64,000 bases of DNA, taken from the NCBI GenBank assembly GCA_001570385.1, contig BBYL01000042.1, forward strand, positions 1 through 64,000, given 5' to 3'. The notes beneath the pieces were generated by a model. It made no database searches. It had not been told where the DNA came from and saw nothing but the letters and a program-made list of their open reading frames with translations. The DNA is from Microtetraspora glauca. Lineage in GTDB: Bacteria; Actinomycetota; Actinomycetes; Streptosporangiales; Streptosporangiaceae. The position numbers and the translations under genes were made by a program. Each line of letters starts with the position of its first letter. The first letter of the stretch is position 1. This document shows positions 26,020 to 37,068 of this stretch, in pieces.

Positions 26020-27591
26020 TCACGGTATCCGCGCCCCATGAGAGGTCGATGAGAACAGGACGGCCATCGCGGCGTTGTGACCGGGGATCCCGCTGACGCC
26101 TCCGCCGCGCCGGGCGCCCGCGCCACACAGCAGGATCCGCTCGTGCCGCGTCTCCACGCCCCACGGCCCGTCCTCCTGGGACTCGGCGAACGGCCAGGAA
26201 AGGTCGCGGTGGAAGATGTGCCCGCCGGGGAGCCCGGCCTCGTGCTCCAGGTCGAGCGGGGTCCGCACCTCCAGGCAGGGTTCGCCCGACGGCGCGCGCA
26301 GCAGGCAGTCCTCGATCGGCTCGGCGAGCACCGCGTCGACGGACGCGAGGGTGCGGCGCAGCGCGTCCTCCCGCGCGCCGGCCCCGGCTCCGGCTCCGGC
26401 TCCGTCGCCGGTGAACAGCCTGGCCGGCATGTGCAGGCCGAACAGCGTCATCGTGTGCGCGCCGGACCGCCGCAGCGCAGGGCCGAGGATCGACGGATCC
26501 GTCAGCGAGTGGCAGTACATCTCCGCGGGCGGCAGGTCGGGGATCCGGCCCGCGGCGGCCTGCGCGCGGGCGGCGGCGAGCCGCTCGGCGCCCTCGTTGA
26601 CGTGGAAGGTGCCGCTGAACGCCTCCGCCGGGTCGACGGACGCGTCCCTGAGGCGCGGCAGCCGGGACACCACCATGTTGATCTTGAGCTGGGAGCCCTC
26701 GGGACGCTCCGGGGTCTCGCCCGTCAGCCGGGCCAGCACGGCGGGCGGCAGGGCGGCAAGGACGTGCCCGCCGCTGACGGCGTGCTCGTGCCCGCCGGAG
26801 TCGCGGAAGGTGACCTCGCCCGACGGGTCGATCGCGAGCACCTCGGCGCCGCACCTGATCTCGGCGCCCGCGCGCCTGGCGGCGTCCGCGAGGGCGTCCG
26901 TGACGGCTCCCATACCGCCGACCGGGACGTTCCAGTCGCCGGTCCCGTCGCCGATGACGTGGTACAGGAAGCACCGGTTGGCCAGCAGGTCCGTCGACGG
27001 ATCGGCGAAGGTGCCGATCAGGGCGTCGGTGAGGACCACCCCGCGCACCGTGTCGTCGTCGAAGCGCTCGGCGACCACCTCGCCGATGGGGCGCTCGAAC
27101 AGGTCGCGCCACGCCTCGGCGCCCACGAGGCGGCGCAGCGCCGTACGGTCCACGAGGGGTTCGAGGAGCGTGGGCGCGACGCGCCGGGCGACCTCGGCGG
27201 TCATCGCGTAGAAGCGGCGCCACGCCTCGTGGTCCTTCGTCCCGCCGGTGACGGCGGCGAACGACGCCGCGGTGCGGGCCTCGTCCTCGCCGTCCACGAG
27301 CAGCCCGGTGTCCCCCGCGGGGGTGTACGAGGCGAAGCGGCGCCGCCGGAGCTCCACACCGACGCCGAGATCCTTGACGATCTTGGCGGGCAGCAGGCTG
27401 ACCAGGTAGGAGTACCGCGACAGCCGGGCGTCGACGCCGGGGAAGGCCACGGTGGAGACCGCGAGGCCGCCGACGTGGTCGAGGCGTTCGAGGACGAGGA
27501 CGCGGCGGCCCGCCCCCGCGAGGTAGGCGGCGGCGACCAGGCCGTTGTGCCCGCCGCCGGCGACGACCACGTCATAGCGCGAGTGAGACAT
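26020..27591 (-). CDS. Phytoene desaturase-like FAD-dependent oxidoreductase (PYROXD2-like)
   Basis: A 523-residue flavoprotein. The N-terminal dinucleotide-binding motif is VVVAGGGHNGLVAAAYLAGAG, with an acidic residue at the end of the second strand (VLVLERLDHVGG). The C-terminus has the second FAD segment CGAGARRGGGVSGIPGHNAA. It resembles the NAD(P)/FAD-dependent phytoene-dehydrogenase-related family rather than true carotenoid desaturases, and no carotenoid genes are nearby. The substrate is unknown. ATG 27591 follows GGAGA. A short Ala-Gly repeat in the middle comes from a GGCTCC repeat in the DNA. Confidence 0.87.
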   Translation of the reverse strand: MSHSRYDVVVAGGGHNGLVAAAYLAGAGRRVLVLERLDHVGGLAVSTVAFPGVDARLSRYSYLVSLLPAKIVKDLGVGVELRRRRFASYTPAGDTGLLVDGEDEARTAASFAAVTGGTKDHEAWRRFYAMTAEVARRVAPTLLEPLVDRTALRRLVGAEAWRDLFERPIGEVVAERFDDDTVRGVVLTDALIGTFADPSTDLLANRCFLYHVIGDGTGDWNVPVGGMGAVTDALADAARRAGAEIRCGAEVLAIDPSGEVTFRDSGGHEHAVSGGHVLAALPPAVLARLTGETPERPEGSQLKINMVVSRLPRLRDASVDPAEAFSGTFHVNEGAERLAAARAQAAAGRIPDLPPAEMYCHSLTDPSILGPALRRSGAHTMTLFGLHMPARLFTGDGAGAGAGAGAREDALRRTLASVDAVLAEPIEDCLLRAPSGEPCLEVRTPLDLEHEAGLPGGHIFHRDLSWPFAESQEDGPWGVETRHERILLCGAGARRGGGVSGIPGHNAAMAVLFSSTSHGARIP

Positions 27592-27832
27592 CGGTTCTCC
27601 AGGGTCGGGGTGGGGGCGGTGGACCACGTGGTCGCCCCGGTCTGCCCTGGTCGCCCGCGCGGCCGCACGCGAGGGGCACACTATCCGGGAGGGTCCGCCC
27701 CGGCCAGGTGGCCCGTGCCCACTATCGCGCGGGTTCGTTGGCTGATCGTGCGGTGGACGCCCCCGAGAGGTACGTATAGGTTTGTCCTTTTGGAACCTTT
27801 TACGAACTTTGAAGAAACCACTCAGGAGAGCC

Positions 27833-28747
27833 ATGCTCAAGGTCGTGCCGTCGGAGGAAGTCGCCGAAGCCCTGGCAGCCGGAAGGCCCGTCGTGGCGCT
27901 GGAGTCGACGATCATCTCCCACGGGCTGCCGCAGCCGCGCAACCTCGAGGTGGCGCTCGAACTCGAGGAGATCGTGCGGAGCGCGGGAGCCGTGCCGGCG
28001 ACGATCGCGGTCCTCGACGGCGTGCCGCGCGCCGGGCTGGACCGGGAGGGCCTGGAGCGGATCGCGACCGAGCCCGGCCTGCGCAAGCTCGGCTTCCGTG
28101 ACCTCGCCCCCGCCGCCGCGCTGAAGGTCAGCGGCGCCACGACCGTGTCCGGGACATCGTTCCTGGCCGCGAGGGCGGGCATCCGCGTCTTCGCGACCGG
28201 CGGGCTCGGCGGCGTCCACCGCGGCTGGACCACCGTCCAGGACGAGTCGGCCGACCTCGACACGCTGGGCCGTACCAGGATCACGGTCGTCTGCGCGGGC
28301 GTGAAGTCGATCCTGGACGTACCGGCCACCCTGCAGCGGCTGGAGACCCGGCAGGTCACCGTGGTCGGGTACCGGACCGACGAGTTCCCCGGCTTCTACC
28401 TGCACACCTCGGGCGAGCCCGTCGACTGGCGGATCGAGACCGCCGCCGAGGCGGCCGGGATCATGCGGGCGCAGGACCTGCTCGGCGGGCCGGAGACGGC
28501 GCTGATCGTCGCGAACCCGGTGCCCGTCGCCGACCAGCTCGACCCCGCGCTGCACGACCGCGTGCTCGCTGAGGCGCTCCGGGCCGCCGACGAGCGGGGC
28601 GTCGCCGGGCAGGCCATCACGCCGTTCCTGCTGGAGTACCTGGTCAACGGCACCGACGGCGCCTCACTTGAGGCGAATCTGGCCGCTGTGCGCGGAAACG
28701 CCCGTCTCGCCGGCGAGATCGCGGCATCCTGGTCCCGGGAGGACTGA
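27833..28747 (+). CDS. psuG: Pseudouridine-5'-phosphate glycosidase
   Basis: A 304-residue PsuG/IndA-family enzyme that splits pseudouridine 5'-phosphate into uracil and ribose 5-phosphate, using Mn2+. Characteristic segments are ALESTIISHGLPQPRN near the N-terminus, KVSGATTVSGT, and FATGGLGGVHRG around residue 120-135. Length and start (ATG 27833 after CAGGAGAG) are normal for the family. The kinase psuK follows after a single base, forming the complete pseudouridine degradation pair. The 50 bp upstream are unusually AT-rich for this genome (GGTTTGTCCTTTTGGAACC) and probably contain the promoter. Confidence 0.93.
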   Translation: MLKVVPSEEVAEALAAGRPVVALESTIISHGLPQPRNLEVALELEEIVRSAGAVPATIAVLDGVPRAGLDREGLERIATEPGLRKLGFRDLAPAAALKVSGATTVSGTSFLAARAGIRVFATGGLGGVHRGWTTVQDESADLDTLGRTRITVVCAGVKSILDVPATLQRLETRQVTVVGYRTDEFPGFYLHTSGEPVDWRIETAAEAAGIMRAQDLLGGPETALIVANPVPVADQLDPALHDRVLAEALRAADERGVAGQAITPFLLEYLVNGTDGASLEANLAAVRGNARLAGEIAASWSRED

Positions 28748-28748
28748 C

Positions 28749-29693
28749 ATGGGAGGCCTGCTGGTGATCGGCGACGTCGTCACCGACGTCGTGGCGCTGC
28801 ACGGGCAGCCGGTCGCCACCGGCACCGACACCGCGGCCGACATCGTGCTGCGTCCGGGCGGCTCCGGGGCCAACACGGCCTGCTGGGCCGCCCATCTTGG
28901 CGCGGACGCGCGGCTGCTCGCCCGGGCCGGATACGACACCGGCGAGTGGCACCGGGCCGAACTGGTCCGGGCCGGAGTGCGGCCGCACCTCCGGATCGAC
29001 CCGGCCAGGCCGACCGCCGTCGTCATCGCCATGGTCGACCTGAGCGGCGAGCGTTCCATGCTCACCAATCGGGGCGCGGGCCGGCACATCGGACCCGCCG
29101 ACTGGTCGGAGGCGCTCCTCGACGGCGTGACCCACCTGCACCTGTCGGGGTACACGCTGTTCGAGCGGCCGGGCCTCGACCTCGCCCGGCTCGCCATGCG
29201 CGAGGCGGCCGAGCGCGGCGTGACCGTGAGCGTGGACGCCGCCTCGACCGGCTTCCTGCGCGACTTCGGGACCGACCGCTTCATCCGGGAGACCGCCGCC
29301 GCGCGGATCATCATCCCTAACCTCGACGAGGCGCTGCTGCTCACCGGCGCCACCGCCCCGGAGGGGGCCGCCACGGCCCTCAGCGCCGCGTACGGCACCG
29401 CCGTGGTGAAGCTGGGTGCCAAGGGGGCCCTGCTCGCCAGGGATGGCGAGATCGTCGCGAGGGCGCCCGCGTCCCAGACGGAGGTGGTCGACTCGACGGG
29501 CGCAGGGGACGCGTTCGCCGCCGGTTTCCTGACCGCGCTGCTGTCCGGGCTCGCCCCCGAGATCGCGCTGGAAAATGGTTGCCGGGCCGGCGCCGCCGCG
29601 GTCGCGCAGGTCGGCGGCCGTCCCCCGGTCGCGGGAGCGGCAGGTCCGGCCGCCGGTATCGCGAAGGAGCTTTACCCTATTGACACCAATTGA
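28749..29693 (+). CDS. psuK: PfkB-family sugar kinase, probable pseudouridine kinase
   Basis: A 314-residue ribokinase-like enzyme. It has the N-terminal GGSGANTA substrate motif and the C-terminal ATP/anion-hole motif STGAGDAFAAGF with the catalytic Asp. The gene starts one base after the psuG stop, which argues strongly for pseudouridine kinase activity (pseudouridine to its 5'-phosphate). By sequence alone another nucleoside or sugar kinase would be possible. TTGACA (29680-29685) lies inside its last codons and may be the -35 of the following gene. Confidence 0.85.
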   Translation: MGGLLVIGDVVTDVVALHGQPVATGTDTAADIVLRPGGSGANTACWAAHLGADARLLARAGYDTGEWHRAELVRAGVRPHLRIDPARPTAVVIAMVDLSGERSMLTNRGAGRHIGPADWSEALLDGVTHLHLSGYTLFERPGLDLARLAMREAAERGVTVSVDAASTGFLRDFGTDRFIRETAAARIIIPNLDEALLLTGATAPEGAATALSAAYGTAVVKLGAKGALLARDGEIVARAPASQTEVVDSTGAGDAFAAGFLTALLSGLAPEIALENGCRAGAAAVAQVGGRPPVAGAAGPAAGIAKELYPIDTN

Positions 29694-29758
29694 TAGCTTG
29701 CGGCGTAAGCTGCACCATTAGCAACATGCGTCACTCTCGGGAGGGTGCGGTCATACCG

Positions 29759-31645
29759 ATGGACGCCGAGTCAACGATCTGCCTGAGTGATCTGGTTCCC
29801 GCCCTTCGCTGGACCCGTGCGCAGCAGGTCGCCGAAGTTCTGGCCGACCCTCGCCTGCCCGCGGGCTGGTGGGGCTCCGTCGCGCTCGGCCGAGCCCTCG
29901 GCGCGACCGGGGTGGACTGGCTCTGCGAGCGGCTGGCCCGGCTCGCCGCGAGCCGCTGGGATCATCTCGCGCTGACCGATCTGCTTCCCGCGATCCAGGT
30001 CCACTCCGTCGATCCCGCCCTTCCGGGATGGCAGGAACCGGCCCGTTCGGCGGTCACCGGCCTGGGCGGATGGCACCGGCTCCGCCGGCTCACTCCCGGA
30101 GACCTGCAGAGCCCCTCGGCTCCCGCCACTCCCGAGGCCGTCCTCACTGTCGTCTTCCGTGAGATCTTCACCCACCTCCAGCTCCCGGTCACCGCCGCGG
30201 AACCGGCGCCGCTGCCGGCCGTACCGGCACCGGACGCGGCGGCGGCATCGGCCCCGTCCTCCACGGCGGCACCCGGCTCCACGACACCCGGCTCACCGGC
30301 GCCGGCGGCCGCACCGCAGCAAGCCGTACCGCAGCAGCCCGCGTCAGCTCCCGCTCCGGCTCCCGCCGAGCAGGGCACGCAGACCCGCCCCGCGCCCCCG
30401 CTCGCCGCCCCCCTCGCCGCGCCGACTCCCGGGGCCGCCGCCGCTCCTTCCGCGCCGTCCCTGCCCGTCCGGCAGTCTCCCGCCGCCCAGGGCGCCCCCG
30501 TCCCGCATGCCGGTCAGCCCGCCCCCGGCGCTCCGGCCCGGCCGCCCGCGCCTCCCGCGGCGCCTCCGGCTCCGCCCGCGCCCGTTCCGAGCGACTACCC
30601 CATGGTCGGTCTCGTGGAGCACCTCTTCAGGGACTGGGACCCGCTCGCCAGGGCCGTCGCCGCCGAGCGGCTCTTCGCCGCCGAGCCGGTCAGCCTCCGC
30701 GCGCTCGCCCACCGCCTCAACGTCGACCGCGAGATCCTCTCCCAGGCCCAGCGGGCCGTGGAGGAGCGTGTGCTCATGTGGCTGCGCTCCCCCGACTCCG
30801 CCGCGCTGACCGGTCACCTGTTCGGCCTCACGGAGTGGCTGGGCACCGCCGCGACGCAGGAGCAGCTGATCGCCGCCGACCCCTCCCACCCCATCGACGT
30901 CCCCTCGCTTGGCACGCCCCTCTGGCGGGTGCTGGTCACGCTGATGCCCGACCGCCGGCTCCAGGACGGCTGGCTCGTCGTCGGCGACCTCGGCGGCCTG
31001 CGGGACAAGACCCGCCAGCTCCTCGCGACCAAACCCGCGGACACGGACGTCGTCGAGCTGCTCGGCCAGCTCGGCATCCGCCCGCACTCGGCCAAGGCCT
31101 GGCTGGACGCGCTGCCCAAGGAGCAGCCGCGTCCGGAGCAGCGGTCGGCCGGCGCCGCGCCGCCCGGCGAGCCCAAACCGCTCCCCCGCCGCACTCCCGG
31201 CGCGAACGGGCACCACCAGCGGGGCGGGGTCCCCGTTCCCTCGCAGGCGGGCAACGGACCCGACCCGGCGACCGCCCTGGCCGCGCTCAACGCGCTCACC
31301 GGCGCCGCCCCGCCGCGCCCGCACCTGGTCCCCAGCCCGCGCAGCACGCCGACCAGCCCGTCCTCCGACCCCCGCCGCTGGCAGCGCATCGACGTCACCA
31401 GCGGGCATCTGCGCGGCGAGCCCGTCGCGGTTCCCGAGGGGTACGCCGCCCAGCTCGGCATGCGACCGGGCACGCTGCTGTCGGTCACCGGCCCCGGGGA
31501 CAACGCGGTCGTGCTGGTCTGGCGCGACCAGCAGCCGGTCTTCGACTCGCTCCAGCCCGTGCTGATGCGGCTGAACGCGCGGCCGGGCGACTCGGTCTAC
31601 GTCACCGTGGACGGCTACCGGCTGGACGCCCAGCTCACGTCGTGA
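29759..31645 (+). CDS. Hypothetical Ala/Pro-rich protein with a helix-turn-helix-like core
   Basis: I do not recognise this 628-residue protein. Residues about 1-130 form a helical domain (LVPALRWTRAQQVAEVLADPRLP). A disordered Ala/Pro/Ser linker of about 130 residues follows. A central domain (about 280-440) contains a putative helix-turn-helix (SLRALAHRLNVDREILSQAQ). A second Pro-rich linker leads to a beta-rich C-terminal domain of about 90 residues. It could be a transcription- or signalling-related protein. ATG 29759 (GGGAGGG about 13 bp upstream) is preferred; ATG 29726 is possible. It ends in a strong hairpin at 31647-31686. Confidence 0.75.
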   Translation: MDAESTICLSDLVPALRWTRAQQVAEVLADPRLPAGWWGSVALGRALGATGVDWLCERLARLAASRWDHLALTDLLPAIQVHSVDPALPGWQEPARSAVTGLGGWHRLRRLTPGDLQSPSAPATPEAVLTVVFREIFTHLQLPVTAAEPAPLPAVPAPDAAAASAPSSTAAPGSTTPGSPAPAAAPQQAVPQQPASAPAPAPAEQGTQTRPAPPLAAPLAAPTPGAAAAPSAPSLPVRQSPAAQGAPVPHAGQPAPGAPARPPAPPAAPPAPPAPVPSDYPMVGLVEHLFRDWDPLARAVAAERLFAAEPVSLRALAHRLNVDREILSQAQRAVEERVLMWLRSPDSAALTGHLFGLTEWLGTAATQEQLIAADPSHPIDVPSLGTPLWRVLVTLMPDRRLQDGWLVVGDLGGLRDKTRQLLATKPADTDVVELLGQLGIRPHSAKAWLDALPKEQPRPEQRSAGAAPPGEPKPLPRRTPGANGHHQRGGVPVPSQAGNGPDPATALAALNALTGAAPPRPHLVPSPRSTPTSPSSDPRRWQRIDVTSGHLRGEPVAVPEGYAAQLGMRPGTLLSVTGPGDNAVVLVWRDQQPVFDSLQPVLMRLNARPGDSVYVTVDGYRLDAQLTS

Positions 31646-31646
31646 C

Positions 31647-31686
31647 GTCCCGCTCCCCCCGCGAGCGTCCGCGGGGGGAGCGGGAC
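31647..31686. terminator. Perfect 17-bp stem, bidirectional terminator
   Basis: The left arm GTCCCGCTCCCCCCGCG (31647-31663) and its exact complement (31670-31686) enclose a 6-nt loop. The hairpin starts 2 bp after the hypothetical gene's stop and faces the convergent GNAT gene, so it can serve both. There is no T-run. Confidence 0.75.
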
Positions 31687-31720
31687 CGGACGTAGGTGGC
31701 GGGCGGCTCCCGCCCGCGCG

Positions 31721-32167
31721 TCACGTACGGGGCGGCGTGAGCATCTTCCGGTAGTACGTGGCCGAGACGTCGAAGCCGAGCGCGCTGAAGAAGCCCGCCG
31801 CCCGGCGGGTGGCGAGCGCCATGTATCCGGCCTCGCGCGAGCGGGCCCATGCCTCGAACTCCTCCAGGAGCCTGCGGCCGATGCCGTGGCGGCGGAAGTT
31901 CCTTTCGATGATCGCCTCCTCGACCCAGGCGACCCGCCCGTTGGCGAAGAGCGTGAGGTGCGTGTAGCCGAGGAGGTAGCCGCGGACCGTTCCGTCCACG
32001 GTGGCGACCAGGAGCAGCGCGTCCTCGTTCTGGAGCAGCTGCGGCAGCGCCGCGTCGAAAGCGGCGCGTTCCGGGCGGAACGACAGCGCGAACTCGCGCG
32101 CGAGCGCGAAGATCTCGTCCGCGTCGCTCTTGTCCGCCCTCCGGAGCCGGAGATCACCAGACGTCAT
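31721..32167 (-). CDS. GNAT-family N-acetyltransferase
   Basis: A 148-residue acetyltransferase with the full GNAT fold. Motif A is present as RRHGIGRRLLEEFEAWA (acetyl-CoA pyrophosphate loop at about 92-100) and the C-terminal motif B as AAGFFSALGF. The acceptor substrate cannot be told from sequence. ATG 32167 is the only sensible start. The gene is alone on its strand, convergent with the hypothetical protein and separated from it by a strong hairpin. Confidence 0.87.
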   Translation of the reverse strand: MTSGDLRLRRADKSDADEIFALAREFALSFRPERAAFDAALPQLLQNEDALLLVATVDGTVRGYLLGYTHLTLFANGRVAWVEEAIIERNFRRHGIGRRLLEEFEAWARSREAGYMALATRRAAGFFSALGFDVSATYYRKMLTPPRT

Positions 32168-32226
32168 GGGTAGGACTCTAGATTTACCGGGGCGAATACG
32201 TCCATTGCATGGTCAATCCGAGAGCC

Positions 32227-32715
32227 TCAGGCCAGGGTGATCGTGTCGCCCTCGGAAGAGATGGCCACCTCGGCGAGGGCCTTCTTCGCCGGACCGCTCT
32301 TGGGGGAGCCGTCGGCGATGGCGAAGGACGAGTTGTGGCAGGGACACACGATGACGCCGTCCCTGACCCGCTTCACCGGGCACCCCTCGTGCGTGCAGAT
32401 GGCGCTGTATGCCTTGAAGGTGCCCGCCTCCGGCTGGACGACCACCACCTTCTCCGCGCTCACGATCACACCGCCGCCGACCGGGATGTCGGCCTTCTTG
32501 GCCAGCGTGCCCGCCGGCGCCTTGTTCGCCTCTCCCGCGCCCGCGGCCTCCCCGCCCGCCGCGGGCTTGCCGTCGGCGGTCGTGCCGGCGGCCGTGCCCG
32601 CGGTCGTGCCGGTGCCGGACGAGCACGCCGCGACGGCTGCTCCCACTCCAGCGAGGGCGGCGGCGCTGAGGGCGTGACGGCGGGTGACGTTCTTGTCCAA
32701 GGTGCTGCCTTTCAT
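32227..32715 (-). CDS. Exported Rieske [2Fe-2S] lipoprotein
   Basis: A 162-residue protein with a probable Tat/lipoprotein export signal: twin Arg in TRRHALSA (residues 12-13) and a lipobox ending at Cys31 (AVAAC). A Gly/Ala/Thr-rich linker follows, then a Rieske domain with ligands Cys107/His109 (CTHEGC) and Cys124/His127 (CPCHNSSF). Cys112 and Cys126 are placed to form the usual disulfide. It should carry an electron-transfer cluster on the outer face of the membrane. No oxidase or cytochrome subunit is adjacent, so the partner is unknown. ATG 32715 is preferred over GTG 32730 because GGAG lies 10 bp upstream. Confidence 0.9.
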   Translation of the reverse strand: MKGSTLDKNVTRRHALSAAALAGVGAAVAACSSGTGTTAGTAAGTTADGKPAAGGEAAGAGEANKAPAGTLAKKADIPVGGGVIVSAEKVVVVQPEAGTFKAYSAICTHEGCPVKRVRDGVIVCPCHNSSFAIADGSPKSGPAKKALAEVAISSEGDTITLA

Positions 32716-32828
32716 CGGTCGGGTCTCCACCCAACCAGTACCACCAGGCCAAACCCGTCACCCCGGAGGGTTTTCTAAGAATTTATTAAGTACCTGAGGT
32801 GACAACCAGCGAAAGGGTCATATCGCAC

Positions 32829-33986
32829 TTATGCCCCCATTCCCAGCTCGCGTGCGATCAGCATGCGCTGAACCTCGCTGGTGCCCTCGCCGATCTCCAG
32901 GATCTTGGCGTCCCGGTAGAAGCGGCCCACGGGATACTCGTTCATGAAGCCGTACCCGCCGAAGATCTGGGTGGCGTCGCGCGCGTTGTCCATGGCCGCG
33001 TTCGAGGAGACCAGCTTCGCGATCGCCGCCTCCTTCTTGAACGGCCGCCCCGCCAGCATCCTCTCGGCCGCGTGGTAGTAGGCGAGCCGCGCGGTGTGCG
33101 TGCGCGCCTCCATGTCGGCGATCTTGAACTGGATCGCCTGGTACCGGTTGATGGCCCGGCCGAACGCGACCCGCTCCCCGGCGTAGCGCAGGGACTCGTC
33201 CACGCATCCCTGGGCGAGCCCGACCGACAGCGCGGCGATGGCCACCCGGCCCTCGTCGAGCGTCTGGAGGAACTGGGCGTACCCCCTTCCGCGCTCTCCC
33301 AGGAGGTTCTCCTCGGGGACCCGGCAGTCGCTGAACGACAGCTCGCGGGTGTCGCTGGCCGACCAGCCGACCTTGGAGTACTTCTTCGACACGGTGAACC
33401 CCGGGGTCCCCGACGGCACGAGGATCGTGCTGATCTCGGGCACCACCGCGCCGTCACGCTCGCGGCGGCCGGTGATCGCCGCGACGCCGACGACACCGGT
33501 GATGTCGGTCCCCGCGTTCGTGATGAACGCCTTGGACCCATTGATCACCCATTCGCCGCCGTCCAGCGTCGCCGTCGTGCGCATCCCGCCCGGCACGTCG
33601 GAACCGCCGCCCGGCTCGGTGAGGCCGAACGCGCCGAGCATCTCCCCGGAGGCCAGCCGCGGCAACCACCGGGCCCTCTGCTCGTCCGTGCCGAACCGCA
33701 GGATGGGCATCGCGCCCAGCGACACCGCGGCCTCCAGTGTGATCGCCACCGAGGAGTCGACCCGCGCCAGCTCCTCCAGCGCGAGGCACAGGGCGAAATA
33801 GTCGCCGCCCATGCCGCCGTACTCCTCCGGGATCGGCAACCCGAACAACCCCATCGCGCCCATCTTGGCGACGATGTCGTAGGGGAACTCGCACCGCTCG
33901 TAGTAGTCGCCGATCACCGGGGCGACCACCTCGCGGGCGAACTGCCCGACCGACTCGCGCAACTGCGCGTACTCATCCTTGAGCAT
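32829..33986 (-). CDS. Acyl-CoA dehydrogenase of the leucine/isovalerate-type operon
   Basis: A 385-residue FAD enzyme of the acyl-CoA dehydrogenase family. It has GAFGLTEPGGGSD (substrate/FAD loop), the FAD segment FGGYGFMNEYPV, and the C-terminal EIGEGTSEVQR. The Glu before GTS sits at the usual catalytic-base position. True isovaleryl-CoA dehydrogenases replace this residue and use one elsewhere, so the precise substrate is open despite the operon context. ATG 33986 follows GAGGAGGAG and overlaps the lyase gene by 14 bp. It is the last gene of the carboxylase operon and most likely oxidises a branched short-chain acyl-CoA. Confidence 0.9.
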   Translation of the reverse strand: MLKDEYAQLRESVGQFAREVVAPVIGDYYERCEFPYDIVAKMGAMGLFGLPIPEEYGGMGGDYFALCLALEELARVDSSVAITLEAAVSLGAMPILRFGTDEQRARWLPRLASGEMLGAFGLTEPGGGSDVPGGMRTTATLDGGEWVINGSKAFITNAGTDITGVVGVAAITGRRERDGAVVPEISTILVPSGTPGFTVSKKYSKVGWSASDTRELSFSDCRVPEENLLGERGRGYAQFLQTLDEGRVAIAALSVGLAQGCVDESLRYAGERVAFGRAINRYQAIQFKIADMEARTHTARLAYYHAAERMLAGRPFKKEAAIAKLVSSNAAMDNARDATQIFGGYGFMNEYPVGRFYRDAKILEIGEGTSEVQRMLIARELGMGA

Positions 33987-34988
33987 CTCGCGCTCCTCCT
34001 CGCTCCGGCTGATCGCCGCCACCGCTGCTACCGGACCCCAGCGCCTGGACGACGCGGGACACGCTCGGACGGCCGAGCCTCCCCGCGAGCCACACGCTGG
34101 TCTCCACCAGGGACGGGAGGTCCACGCCCGTCTCCACTCCGAGGCCGTCCAGCATCCAGACCAGGTCCTCGGTGGCGAGGTTCCCGGTGGCGCTCTCGGC
34201 GTACGGGCAGCCGCCCAGGCCGCCCGCCGAGGCGTCCACGACGGTCACTCCCTTTGTGAGCGCCGTGAGGGTGTTCGCCAGCGCCTGGCCGTACGTGTCG
34301 TGGAAGTGGACGGCGAGCCGCTCCGGCCCCGCCCCCGCCGCCGCGAAGGCGTCGAGCAGCGCGGCGACGTGGCCGGGGGTGCCGACCCCGATCGTGTCGC
34401 CCAGCGACAGCTCGAAGCAGCCGAGGTCGAGGAGCCGCATGCCCGCGCGTACGACCTGCGGGACCGGGACCGCGCCCTCCCAGGGATCGCCGAAGCACAT
34501 CGAGAGGTACGCCCTGACCCGGAGGCCGTGGTCGAGCGCCCGCCCGACCACGGGGGCGAACATGTCGAACTGCGACTCCACCCCCTGGTTGAGGTTCCTC
34601 CTTGCGAACGTCTCGGTCGCGCTGCCGAAGATCGCTATCTCGGTGACGCCGCGTTCCAGGGCCCGGTCCAGGCCCCGCTCGTTGGGCACGAGCACGGGGT
34701 AGCGCACTCCGGGCACCGGCTCAACGAGGTCGAGCAGTTCGGCCGCGTCGGCGAGCTGGGGAACCCACTTCGGATGGACGAAGCTGGTCGTCTCGATCCT
34801 CGTCAGGCCCGCGCGGGCGAGCCGGGCGACGAACTCCGCCTTGACCTCGACCGGGACGATCGCCGCCTCGTTCTGCAGCCCGTCCCTCGGGCCCACCTCG
34901 TGGACCGTGACCCTCGCGGGCAGGCCGTCCAGGGCGTACGCGCCGTATCCCGCCCCTTCGCCTCCCACCGGTCGCGCCGGTCGCACTG

Positions 34989-34992
<4 letters not shown>
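33973..34992 (-). CDS. Hydroxymethylglutaryl-CoA lyase-like protein
   Basis: A 339-residue TIM-barrel enzyme of the HMG-CoA lyase family. EVGPRDGLQNE at about 32-42 carries the metal-binding and catalytic Asp/Arg region. HFHDTYGQALAN supplies the metal-binding histidines, and the Gly-rich loop GGLGGCPYA carries the catalytic Cys. It should cleave 3-hydroxy-3-methylglutaryl-CoA to acetyl-CoA and acetoacetate, the last step of leucine breakdown. ATG 34992 overlaps the biotin carboxylase stop by 4 bp. An N-terminal extension of about 25 residues precedes the barrel. Confidence 0.9.
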
Positions 34993-37019
<2,027 letters not shown>

Positions 37020-37068
37020 CCCGCCACCTCCTCTTCACGATCACGTACGCTCCTCACGATCACGCCGG

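Noticed and set aside
25990..28060. Carotenoid biosynthesis locus
   Set aside because: The phytoene-desaturase-like gene has no crtB, crtE or cyclase neighbour and is closer to the PYROXD2-like group.
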